Of a stretch of 34,964 bases of DNA, positions 17,421-24,771 are shown in pieces. The position numbers and the translations under genes are program-made. Each line of letters starts with the position of its first letter. Positions within the stretch are counted from its first letter, which is position 1. This DNA is from an uncultured Bacteroidales bacterium (GTDB lineage Bacteria > Bacteroidota > Bacteroidia > Bacteroidales > FEN-979), in contig CAIYES010000017.1 in assembly GCA_903925275.1 (NCBI GenBank), positions 1-34,964 of the forward strand. Reading direction: 5' to 3'. The notes below the pieces were generated by a model. The model was not told where the DNA came from and ran no database searches. It worked only from the letters and a program-made list of their open reading frames with translations.

Positions 17421-17653
17421 GTATGCAATGCATGCAATGCAAACAATGCAGACAATGCAGTGAATGCAGTGTTTAATTGTATTCATTGTTTGCATTAATT
17501 GCATTGTTTGCATTCTTTGCATTCTTTGCATTGTCTGCATTGTTTGCATTGCTTGCATTGTTTGCATTCTTTGCATTGTTTGCATTGCTTGCATTGTCTG
17601 CATTGCTTGCATTGCTTGCATTGCTTGCATTGCTTGCATTGCTTGCATTGTTT
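17421..17653. repeat. 9-bp tandem repeat array (GCATTGYTT) with an inverted arm
   Basis: Eighteen units of the form GCATTnnTT run from 17492 to 17653; the last third is nearly uniform (GCATTGCTT, five in a row at 17600-17644). About five units in the opposite orientation (CAATGCANN) occupy 17421-17470. The two arms are complementary across a 20-bp AT-rich centre, so single strands could fold into a long hairpin. The uniform end next to hypF suggests recent unit expansion. It ends 25 bp before the proposed hypF start, so copy-number change would shift promoter or leader spacing. Confidence 0.9.
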
Positions 17654-17678
17654 TATAAACTAAAATCCAAGTTTCGCC

Positions 17679-19955
17679 ATTAAGACCTTTCACATAACAG
17701 TTACCGGCCTGGTTCAGGGAGTCGGGTTTCGTCCTTTTGTATACCGGACGGCCCTGAAATACGGATTGACCGGGTGGGTGCAGAATACCAACGAAAATGT
17801 TCTGATCCGCATCAGCGGAAAACCATTGGACACAGATCGGTTCCTTGTCTCCCTCAGGCAGGAAGCACCGCCAGCTTCAGTAATTGAAGAAATCACGCAT
17901 CGGGAAATTGAACCGGAGGTTTTCCCGAACTTTTCAATCCTTCACAGCCATGATGTTTCGGATGAGATTACCGAAATCAGTCCCGACATTGCTGTTTGCA
18001 AGGAATGCCTTGATGACATGGAGAAAGAGGGCTCCCGGCTGAATTATGCCTTTGTGAACTGCACCAATTGCGGACCCCGTTTTACCATCATCCGCGATCT
18101 TCCCTATGACCGCGATAAAACGACCATGAAGCAGTTTACCATGTGTCCCGATTGCAGTAATGAATACAAATCCATTACCGACCGCAGATTTCATGCCCAA
18201 CCCACAGCCTGTGCGTGTTGTGGCCCACACTATGAATTGTTTGTCAAAGGGCAAAAAATCAGTGAGGTCATAGAGGTCATTGTTGACCTTGTTTCCGATT
18301 GCCTTGAAAACGAAGGCATTGCACTGATCAAAGGGCTCGGTGGCATGCACCTGGCCTGCGATGCATTCAGTGAAACCTCTGTTGAAAAACTCCGGGAAAT
18401 GAAGAAGCGCGACGGAAAACCTTTTGCCGTGATGTTCCGCGATCTGGAAACCCTGAAAAATTATGCGATGGTGGATGAAACAGAGGCGCTATCGCTTTCA
18501 TCGTGGCGCAGTCCGATCGTGCTGCTCAAACTAAAAAACCTCTCCGATCAACCGTTTCTGGCTGCCGGGATCAACTCGGGATTAAACCTTATTGGTGCAA
18601 TGCTGCCTTACATGCCGTTTCACTACCTCCTCTTTCGTCAATTGAATACATCGGCCATCGTACTTACAAGCGGAAATTTCAGCAGTGAACCCATCCTGAT
18701 CAGCAACCAGGCGGCCATTGAACAGTTCACCCCATTCGCGGATGTCATCGTACTGCATAACCGCGATATTTTCAACCGTACCGACGATTCCGTTGTAAGA
18801 ATAGCCGGCGGTATTGAGCGAATTTTAAGGCGTTCGCGTGGTTATGCCCCTGCTGCCGTGCGCACTGCATTGAACCTTGACGGTATCCTGGCCTTCGGCG
18901 CAGAACTGACAAATTGTTTTTGCCTCGGAAAAGGACATAAGGCGTTTTTGAGTCAACATATCGGTGATCTCAAAGGGCTGGAAACCACCCGATTTTACGA
19001 ACAGTCACTCACCCAATTCTTGCAGTTATTTCGGGTAAAACCATCGCTTCTTGCAGTGGATTTACACCCGGAATACATCTCCACCAAAACTGCGCAACAT
19101 TATGGTGACCTTCCGGTGATTTCGGTGCAGCATCATCACGCACATATAGCCTCCTGCATGGCAGAACATCATCTCGATGAAAAAGTGATCGGTGTGGCTA
19201 TGGATGGCACCGGGTATGGCGATGACGGCCATATCTGGGGTTCAGAATTCCTGTTGTGCGACCTTAATGACTATATCCGCATCACCCATTTCGAATATCT
19301 TCCGCTGCCCGGCGGTGACATGGCTGCCGAAGAACCCTGGCGGATGGCTGTCTCCTATCTTTACAAGATCTTTGGAAGTGATTTCCTTAAATTAAATCTG
19401 CCATTTTTCAATCAGCTTGATCCGGATAAGGTAGACATGATTGTAAAAATGATTGACCGGAAGATCAATTGTCCGCTGACCTCCGGCGCCGGCAGGTTGT
19501 TCGATGCCGTTGCTTCGCTTATCGGAGTATGCCAAACTGCAACATTTCAGGCTGAAGGACCCATGCGGCTCGAATCATTGGTTGAGGATGATTGCATCGA
19601 ATCCTATGCCTTTGAACTGGATCAAACCATCAGGTTCGACGCCACCATCCGGGGAATTGTTGAAGATCTCTCCCGGGGAACCGATGTTAAACTAATTGCC
19701 TCAAAGTTCCACAATACCATAATTTCGGTTATCTTTGAATCTGCAAATGCCATCCGGATCAGGGAAAATGTAAATAATTTAGTGCTTTCGGGGGGGGTAT
19801 TTCAGAATAAATATCTTTTGGAGGGAACGATAGCTTTACTCCGGAAAAATGATTTCAATGTTTATACCCATGCAGTTGTGCCTGCCAACGACGGTGGAAT
19901 TGCATTGGGGCAATTAGCAGTTGCATCTAAAAGGAGGGAACATAAATGTGTTTAG
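17679..19955 (+). CDS. hypF: HypF carbamoyltransferase, [NiFe] hydrogenase maturation (ATT start proposed)
   Basis: HypF makes the thiocarbamate on HypE that becomes the cyanide ligands of the NiFe site. The first conventional start (TTG 17766) would delete most of the acylphosphatase domain. The frame is open back to a TAA at 17661, and the lost part reads IKTFHITVTGLVQGVGFRPF, the classic HypF head, so I place the start at ATT 17679, giving 758 residues, the usual size. Then come the Zn-finger region (CKECLDDME, NCTNCGPRF, MCPDCSNEY, CACCGPHYE), the YrdC-like domain (GEGIALIKGLGGMHL counterpart, AVMFRDLETL, LTSGNFSSEPI) and the Kae1-like domain (VQHHHAHIASCMAEH, MDGTGYGDDGHIWGSEF, LSGGVFQNKYL). 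The end overlaps hypC by 10 bp, indicating translational coupling. It is the first gene of hypFCDEAB. Confidence 0.92.
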   Translation: MKTFHITVTGLVQGVGFRPFVYRTALKYGLTGWVQNTNENVLIRISGKPLDTDRFLVSLRQEAPPASVIEEITHREIEPEVFPNFSILHSHDVSDEITEISPDIAVCKECLDDMEKEGSRLNYAFVNCTNCGPRFTIIRDLPYDRDKTTMKQFTMCPDCSNEYKSITDRRFHAQPTACACCGPHYELFVKGQKISEVIEVIVDLVSDCLENEGIALIKGLGGMHLACDAFSETSVEKLREMKKRDGKPFAVMFRDLETLKNYAMVDETEALSLSSWRSPIVLLKLKNLSDQPFLAAGINSGLNLIGAMLPYMPFHYLLFRQLNTSAIVLTSGNFSSEPILISNQAAIEQFTPFADVIVLHNRDIFNRTDDSVVRIAGGIERILRRSRGYAPAAVRTALNLDGILAFGAELTNCFCLGKGHKAFLSQHIGDLKGLETTRFYEQSLTQFLQLFRVKPSLLAVDLHPEYISTKTAQHYGDLPVISVQHHHAHIASCMAEHHLDEKVIGVAMDGTGYGDDGHIWGSEFLLCDLNDYIRITHFEYLPLPGGDMAAEEPWRMAVSYLYKIFGSDFLKLNLPFFNQLDPDKVDMIVKMIDRKINCPLTSGAGRLFDAVASLIGVCQTATFQAEGPMRLESLVEDDCIESYAFELDQTIRFDATIRGIVEDLSRGTDVKLIASKFHNTIISVIFESANAIRIRENVNNLVLSGGVFQNKYLLEGTIALLRKNDFNVYTHAVVPANDGGIALGQLAVASKRREHKCV

Positions 19956-20170
19956 CGATACCAGCAAAAGTAATCAGTGTCGAAGGGTCAAGCGCCCTGG
20001 TGACCATTGAAGATGTTGAATATAAAGCCAGCCTGTTGTTGCTTGACGACGTGAATCCGGGTGACTATGTGATGTTGCATGCCGGTTTTGCCATTGAAAA
20101 GGTGGACGCTGACGAGGCCGCAGAAACCCTGCGTCTGTTAAATGAAATTGCAGACAACAGCCGTCCATGA
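19946..20170 (+). CDS. hypC: HypC hydrogenase maturation chaperone
   Basis: The 74-residue product begins MCLAIPAKVISVEG; the Cys directly after the initiator Met is the conserved HypC residue that contacts HypD and the large-subunit precursor. The OB-like barrel (ALVTIEDVEYKASLLLLDDVNPGDYVMLHAGFA, quoted in part) and the helical tail (DEAAETLRLLNEI) match the family in length and content. It overlaps the end of hypF and lies 27 bp before hypD. HypC carries the Fe(CN)2CO group with HypD. There is a single copy here, so it probably serves the one hydrogenase in the window. Confidence 0.95.
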   Translation: MCLAIPAKVISVEGSSALVTIEDVEYKASLLLLDDVNPGDYVMLHAGFAIEKVDADEAAETLRLLNEIADNSRP

Positions 20171-20197
20171 ACTACATCATGACGAAATGATCTTCAA

Positions 20198-21277
20198 ATG
20201 AAATATATTGACGAATACCGTAAAAAAGATTTGATTCTGGCTGTTTCGGAAGAGCTGAAGAAGATTTCGAAAAAGCAGATTACCCTGATGGAGGTTTGCG
20301 GCGGACATACCATGGCCATCCACCGGTTCGGGCTGCATGCCCTGTTGCCGCCTACCATACACCTTTTATCCGGACCTGGTTGCCCGGTTTGCGTTTCGAG
20401 CCAGCATTTTTTAGATACCGCCATTGCCTGCAGTAAAATCCCGGGCGCTATCATCACCACCTATGGCGATCTGATACGGGTACCCGGCTCAGTTACTTCC
20501 CTCGAAAAAGAGAAGGCCGATGGCGCCGATATCCGGATCATTTATTCGGTGTTGGAAGCATTGGAAATTGCGAAAAATAATCCCGAAAAAGCTGTAATCT
20601 TCCTTGGAATCGGGTTCGAGACCACCGCTCCGGCAACAGCCGCAGCAATCGTACAGGCAAAAAATGAAAATATCAGCAATTTTTTTGTGCTGAGTGCACA
20701 CAAGGTAATGCCCCCGGTAATGAAAGCGCTGGTGGATGAAGGGGTTAAAATAGACGGCTTTATTGCCCCCGGACATGTAACCGCCATCACCGGCACCGGA
20801 ATTTACAATAATCTGGCGGCTGTGTATGGTCTGGGTGTTGTCGTAGCAGGATTCGAACCGGTAGACATGATGCAGGCCATCCTGATGCTGACCCTGCAGC
20901 TTGAATCGGCTGCCCCGAAGGTCGAAATTCAGTATAAACGAATTGTGCATCCTGAAGGAAACAAAATTGCGTTGGGCTTGCTTGAACAGGTTTTTGAGCA
21001 GAAAGACGACCGTTGGAGGGGATTGGGCGTCATTCCTGCGAGTGGACTTAAAATAAGGGAGGAATTCGCTGCTTTTGATGCCGAAAAAAGATATCTGCTC
21101 ACCGTACCAGAACCATCAGATCCCAAAGGCTGTATCTGCGGTTCAATTCTCAGGGGACAAAAAACCCCAAACGATTGCGGACTTTTTGCAGGAAAATGCA
21201 CCCCTTCCGATCCGGTTGGCGCATGTATGGTTTCCGGCGAAGGAACTTGTGCTACCTATTATAAATACCGTTCATGA
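20198..21277 (+). CDS. hypD: HypD, Fe-S scaffold for Fe(CN)2CO assembly
   Basis: The 359-residue product has the HypD signatures: LMEVCGGHTMAIHRFG (Cys near residue 31, the redox/iron site), LLSGPGCPVCVSSQ (CPVC motif), FLGIGFETTAPATAAAI, LSAHKVMPPVM, and the C-terminal cysteine set around the [4Fe-4S] cluster (KGCICGSILRG, NDCGLFAGKCTP, GACMVSGEGTCATYY). With HypC it forms the scaffold on which iron gains its CN and CO ligands. Length is normal. The stop overlaps the hypE start in an ATGA junction (21274-21277). Confidence 0.96.
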   Translation: MKYIDEYRKKDLILAVSEELKKISKKQITLMEVCGGHTMAIHRFGLHALLPPTIHLLSGPGCPVCVSSQHFLDTAIACSKIPGAIITTYGDLIRVPGSVTSLEKEKADGADIRIIYSVLEALEIAKNNPEKAVIFLGIGFETTAPATAAAIVQAKNENISNFFVLSAHKVMPPVMKALVDEGVKIDGFIAPGHVTAITGTGIYNNLAAVYGLGVVVAGFEPVDMMQAILMLTLQLESAAPKVEIQYKRIVHPEGNKIALGLLEQVFEQKDDRWRGLGVIPASGLKIREEFAAFDAEKRYLLTVPEPSDPKGCICGSILRGQKTPNDCGLFAGKCTPSDPVGACMVSGEGTCATYYKYRS

Positions 21278-22296
21278 ACCCAAAGGAAAAAAAAGTTTTG
21301 CTGAGCCATGGCAGTGGTGGCCGGATAATGCACGACCTCATTGAAGATGTATTCATCAAACATTTTAAGAATAACATCCTGGATGAACAAACCGATGCGG
21401 CTATCCTGCCTGTTGATTCTCCTGAAGTTGCATTCACCACCGACTCGTTTGTGATCGATCCGCTGTTCTTCCCAGGTGGAAATATTGGCAAACTGGCTGT
21501 ATGCGGTACGGTGAATGACCTTTCGGTTTCTGGTGCAACACCACGCTATTTAAGCGTTTCTTTCATCATTGAAGAAGGCTTTGCCCTGGATGAACTCGAG
21601 GCAATTGTAAAATCCCTTGCCGAAGAGGCCCGATGCGCAAACGTAACCATCGTAACCGGCGATACAAAGGTTGTGAATAAAGGCAAATGCGACAAGTTGT
21701 TTATCAATACAGCCGGTGTTGGCATGGTTCGTAAGGATGACCGACTGGTTGGGAAGGCGAAAAATATCAAACCCGGGGATGTCATAATTATCAATGGTAC
21801 AATCGGAGATCATGGCATGGCCGTGATGAATGCACGTGAATCGTTTAATTTCAAATCGCCGGTCGTATCAGATTGTGCTTCATTGAACCACTTGATCCGC
21901 GAGGTGCTTGACCAGTCGCCAGGGGTGAAATTCATGCGCGACCCCACACGGGGCGGCGTAGCCGCGGTATTGAACGAACTTGCTGACAAAACCGGGCTTG
22001 GTATTGAAATCGATGAATCTGCATTGCCCATAACCAAAGGGGTTTTGGCGATGTGTGAGCTTCTCGGTTTTGACCCGCTTCATATTGCTAACGAAGGCAA
22101 AGTACTGATCGTAGCTGATACAGATGAAGGTGATCACATCCTGGAAATCATGAAAAAAAATGATTTGGGCCTGCTGAGCGCCATCATCGGCAGGGTAACC
22201 GGTGACAACGCTGGAAAAGTTGTGTTGAAAACCGAAACAGGGGGCAAACGAATTGTCGATACCTTAACCGGTGATCCGTTGCCACGAATTTGCTGA
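21274..22296 (+). CDS. hypE: HypE, thiocarbamate dehydratase
   Basis: The 340-residue product starts LLSHGSGGRIMHDLIEDVF, has the PurM/AIR-synthase-like ATP site (FTTDSFVIDPLFFPGGNIGKLAVCGTVNDLSV, quoted in part), VTGDTKVV, MRDPTRGGVAAVLNE, and ends PLPRIC. The terminal Cys is the residue that HypF carbamoylates and HypE dehydrates to a thiocyanate. All expected parts are present, so it should be active. It is translationally coupled to hypD by a 4-bp overlap and followed 12 bp later by hypA. Confidence 0.96.
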   Translation: MNPKEKKVLLSHGSGGRIMHDLIEDVFIKHFKNNILDEQTDAAILPVDSPEVAFTTDSFVIDPLFFPGGNIGKLAVCGTVNDLSVSGATPRYLSVSFIIEEGFALDELEAIVKSLAEEARCANVTIVTGDTKVVNKGKCDKLFINTAGVGMVRKDDRLVGKAKNIKPGDVIIINGTIGDHGMAVMNARESFNFKSPVVSDCASLNHLIREVLDQSPGVKFMRDPTRGGVAAVLNELADKTGLGIEIDESALPITKGVLAMCELLGFDPLHIANEGKVLIVADTDEGDHILEIMKKNDLGLLSAIIGRVTGDNAGKVVLKTETGGKRIVDTLTGDPLPRIC

Positions 22297-22308
22297 AAAA
22301 GGATTGGT

Positions 22309-22650
22309 ATGCATGAATTATCGCTCGCATTGGAGGTGATCGGACTTGCTCAACGTGAGGCCGGAAAAAACGGAGTATCTGCTATCCAGGAGATCCTGAT
22401 CGAAGTCGGCGATCTCAGTGGTGTTGAGGCAGATTCGTTTCAATGGGGACTGGAGATGCTGGTAAAAGGTACCATACTTGAAGATGCCGTTGTAAACATA
22501 ATCCGTACTCCGGGGAAAGGCAAATGCATCGGATGTAACATTGAATTTGAGATGAAAACCCGGCTCGATGTATGCCCTGAATGCCAATGCTTTCCATCAG
22601 GAATAACCGGTGGAAAGGAATTCAGGGTGGTGTCGATGCTGGCAGAGTAG
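22309..22650 (+). CDS. hypA: HypA, nickel-delivery protein with Zn site
   Basis: The 113-residue product begins MHELSLALEVI; His2 and the N-terminal amine form the Ni site of HypA. The Zn motif is KCIGCNIEF and DVCPECQCF, two Cys pairs as in the family. With HypB it inserts Ni into the hydrogenase large subunit. An extra Cys follows the second pair (CQC), not unusual. It lies between hypE and hypB. Confidence 0.95.
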   Translation: MHELSLALEVIGLAQREAGKNGVSAIQEILIEVGDLSGVEADSFQWGLEMLVKGTILEDAVVNIIRTPGKGKCIGCNIEFEMKTRLDVCPECQCFPSGITGGKEFRVVSMLAE

Positions 22651-22686
22651 ATATATTAATAACTGAAAAAAACATAACCATACATT

Positions 22687-23511
22687 ATGTGCGACACATG
22701 CGGCTGCGGAAACCCCGACGAATTTAAAATTCATGATCACAACCATGACCATGACCATGATCATTCACATAGCCATGACCATCAACACGATCACGATCAT
22801 GGGCATCATCACGATCACAACCCGGAACATGGTCATGAACCAACGCATACCCATGAACACCTGCCAAAAAAGGTGATCAGCCTCAACATGGATATTTTAT
22901 CTGAGAATAACCGGCTGGCCGAACGGAACCGCGGATGGTTTGAAGGAAAACATGTTCTCTGTCTGAACATGGTGAGTTCGCCGGGTTCCGGCAAAACCAG
23001 TATTCTTGAAAAAACAATTCATTCCCTGATTTCCACCTGGAAAATTTTTGTTATTGAAGGAGATCAGCAAACCACACGCGATGCCGACCGGATAGAAAAA
23101 TCGGGGGCTCCTGCCATTCAGATCAACACGGGTTCGGGATGTCACCTCGATGCAAAAATGATCAGTCTCAGCCTGAAAAAACTTGAAATTTCCGACCATT
23201 CGATTCTCTTCATTGAAAACGTCGGCAACCTTGTTTGCCCAGCCATGTTTGACCTGGGTGAACAAAAAAGGGTGGTGGTGATCAGCGTTACCGAAGGCGA
23301 TGACAAGCCATTGAAATATCCCTACATGTTTCAAACATCCAATCTCTGCATCATCAACAAGACAGATCTTCTTCCTTATGTTGATTTCAGCGTGGAAACT
23401 GCCGTGAAATATGCGCGGCAACTTAACCCAAACCTGGAGTTCATACAGATGTCGTCAAAAACAGGGGAAGGAATGGCTGAATGGTACGATTGGCTTGGGA
23501 AGCAATTTTAA
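22687..23511 (+). CDS. hypB: HypB, Ni-binding GTPase
   Basis: The 274-residue product starts MCDTCGCGNPDE, the high-affinity Ni motif CxxCGC, followed by a His-rich stretch from about residue 15 to 58 with more than twenty His (HDHNHDHDHDHSH and on), suited to Ni storage. The GTPase core has the P-loop MVSSPGSGKTS, IEGDQQTTRDADRI, the NTGSGCHLDA motif that binds Ni and Zn, FIENVGNLVCPA and the base-recognition INKTDLLPY. It is a full-length, His-rich type HypB. It is the last gene of the operon, ended by the hairpin at 23518-23561. Confidence 0.97.
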   Translation: MCDTCGCGNPDEFKIHDHNHDHDHDHSHSHDHQHDHDHGHHHDHNPEHGHEPTHTHEHLPKKVISLNMDILSENNRLAERNRGWFEGKHVLCLNMVSSPGSGKTSILEKTIHSLISTWKIFVIEGDQQTTRDADRIEKSGAPAIQINTGSGCHLDAKMISLSLKKLEISDHSILFIENVGNLVCPAMFDLGEQKRVVVISVTEGDDKPLKYPYMFQTSNLCIINKTDLLPYVDFSVETAVKYARQLNPNLEFIQMSSKTGEGMAEWYDWLGKQF

Positions 23512-23517
23512 ATACCG

Positions 23518-23561
23518 CACCTTGTACCCCTTCTCACCTGAATGAGAAGGGGTACAAGGTG
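23518..23561. terminator. Perfect 19-bp hairpin between convergent hyp and hydrogenase operons
   Basis: CACCTTGTACCCCTTCTCA (23518-23536) is exactly complementary to 23543-23561, with a 6-nt loop CCTGAA. It sits 6 bp after the hypB stop and 5 bp before the stop of the opposing protease gene, so it could end both transcripts. There is no strong T-tract on either side, so it may instead act as a 3' stabiliser or be a captured palindromic element. Confidence 0.7.
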
Positions 23562-23566
23562 TGGAA

Positions 23567-24019
23567 TCAGTTATCCTGAACCAGCTTCCTCACCCACAGC
23601 ATTGCTTCAGGGATGGCCAATTCTACCTCAGGCGACAATTCCATGCCCATATCCTGAAAATCCCCAACAGATATGGCAACAAGATGTATTTGAGGCATAT
23701 TTCCGAGCAAACAGGCTGAATCGATCAGGTCTTTGAGCCCGATCTCATGTGCACTCAACTGCCGTGGAAAATCGTCGGCATACCGGGGATGAAGTATCCG
23801 CACATGTCCGGGCGGAAACTGATCGAGAGAGGCATCAACAATAATTACGGTCGGATAGGATTGAATGATACCCAGCAGGTGAAATCCTCCGGTGCCCCCG
23901 TCCATCAGGTCTGCACCGGGTAACCCCTCCTTTTCGAGCCGGGATATCACATGAATCCCGGCGCCTTCATCATTCATTAATAGATTACCGATCCCAAGAA
24001 CCAGGATATTGTTTTTCAG
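23567..24019 (-). CDS. Hydrogenase maturation protease (HyaD/HybD family; CTG start proposed)
   Basis: The first ATG in frame (23977) would delete the family's N-terminal beta strand. Upstream the frame reads KNNILVLGIGNLL and is open to a TAA 18 bp before a CTG at 24019, so I start there: 150 residues, the usual size. With that numbering the Ni-sensing ligands fall at Glu18 (LMNDEGAG), Asp62 (VIIVDAS) and His91 (LSAHEIGL), nearly the HybD positions 16, 62 and 93. DGGTGGFHLLG is also typical. The enzyme cuts the C-terminal tail of the large subunit after Ni insertion. It follows the cytochrome b gene by 29 bp as the last gene of the structural operon. The rare start might keep its level low. 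Confidence 0.88.
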   Translation of the reverse strand: MKNNILVLGIGNLLMNDEGAGIHVISRLEKEGLPGADLMDGGTGGFHLLGIIQSYPTVIIVDASLDQFPPGHVRILHPRYADDFPRQLSAHEIGLKDLIDSACLLGNMPQIHLVAISVGDFQDMGMELSPEVELAIPEAMLWVRKLVQDN

Positions 24020-24048
24020 AGATGGGAAGATTAAAAGTTATGGTTATA

Positions 24049-24768
24049 TCAACCTTTCGGGCATTCTTCTGTTTTGTTATCATGACGCTCGATGACATCT
24101 TCTTCAATAAATTTCCAACCTCCAATCATTGAAGATGTTACACCACGTCTTTCAATATAGTCGTGATAAAAAACCAGATAAATATGAATCATGGCAAATA
24201 TGATAAAGCCCCACATGAGCAGATGATGTATTTGCCTTACATTCATATCCCCGCCAAGAAAAGGAACTACCCAGGCAAATAAACGTGGAAGCATTGCATT
24301 GCTCATGGCTCCATACATTCCGAATCCGGTAAGACACTGCAACAGGAAAATCAGGAACGTGATGAAATAGACGAGGCTGGCCAATGAATTGTGGCCAATC
24401 GAATCGATCTGCTTGTTGGTAACCTGCAGAACATCAACTTTAATAACCTCCAATATCTCTTTCCACTGACAACGTTTTAGCGGAATGAAATTATACCAGC
24501 GCGAAAATTCATTGCCCGTGAATCCCCAATAGATACGAAATATGAAATTGAAGAAAAAGAGGAAAGCGCTGATAAAATGGATAAACCGGACAGTACCAAA
24601 CCAAAAATTGAAATAGGCTTCGGTACCTTTCATAAAGGCAGGCGGATCTCCGATCAGATAACCGGTAACACACAGCGTGGTAACACACAGTGCATTTATC
24701 CAATGGTAGATGCGTACGGGCATTTCCCATACATGCACTTCACGCAAAGGGATGGTTCGACTTCTCAT
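24049..24768 (-). CDS. hyaC: [NiFe] hydrogenase b-type cytochrome subunit
   Basis: The 239-residue membrane protein belongs to the HyaC/HupC diheme cytochrome family (usual length about 230). Four or so helices carry heme-ligand His: RIYHWINALCVTTLCVTGYLIG (helix 1), RFIHFISAFLFFFNFIFRIYWG (quoted from helix 2), VYFITFLIFLLQCLTGFGMYG, and HHLLMWGFIIFAMIHIYLVFYHD (quoted in part; final helix with several His). It anchors the periplasmic hydrogenase and passes electrons to the quinone pool. It starts 3 bp after the large-subunit stop. The gene is intact, so this is a respiratory uptake enzyme. Confidence 0.92.
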   Translation of the reverse strand: MRSRTIPLREVHVWEMPVRIYHWINALCVTTLCVTGYLIGDPPAFMKGTEAYFNFWFGTVRFIHFISAFLFFFNFIFRIYWGFTGNEFSRWYNFIPLKRCQWKEILEVIKVDVLQVTNKQIDSIGHNSLASLVYFITFLIFLLQCLTGFGMYGAMSNAMLPRLFAWVVPFLGGDMNVRQIHHLLMWGFIIFAMIHIYLVFYHDYIERRGVTSSMIGGWKFIEEDVIERHDNKTEECPKG

Positions 24769-24771
24769 GGG

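Larger units (their letters stand above)
17256..17678. other. Divergent intergenic region, mostly simple repeat
   Basis: These 423 bp separate the divergent sensor/oxidoreductase operon and the hyp operon, so promoters for both must lie here. The left 165 bp are ordinary AT-rich sequence; the right part is the 9-bp array described separately. Reading frames through the array (Met-Gln-rich on the minus strand, Cys-Ile or Ala-Leu on the plus strand) exist only because 9 is a multiple of 3; I see no gene here. Confidence 0.7.

Noticed and set aside
17464-17683. Cys-Ile-rich and Ala-Leu-rich reading frames on the plus strand
   Set aside because: Same repeat array in two other frames; the membrane-like look comes from the repeat composition.
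17283-17693. 136-residue Met-Gln repeat reading frame on the minus strand
   Set aside because: It is the 9-bp repeat array read in frame; it overlaps the hypF N-terminus on the other strand, and its non-repeat ends resemble nothing.
20489-20950. 153-residue minus-strand reading frame inside hypD
   Set aside because: Antisense shadow of hypD, which carries all family motifs.
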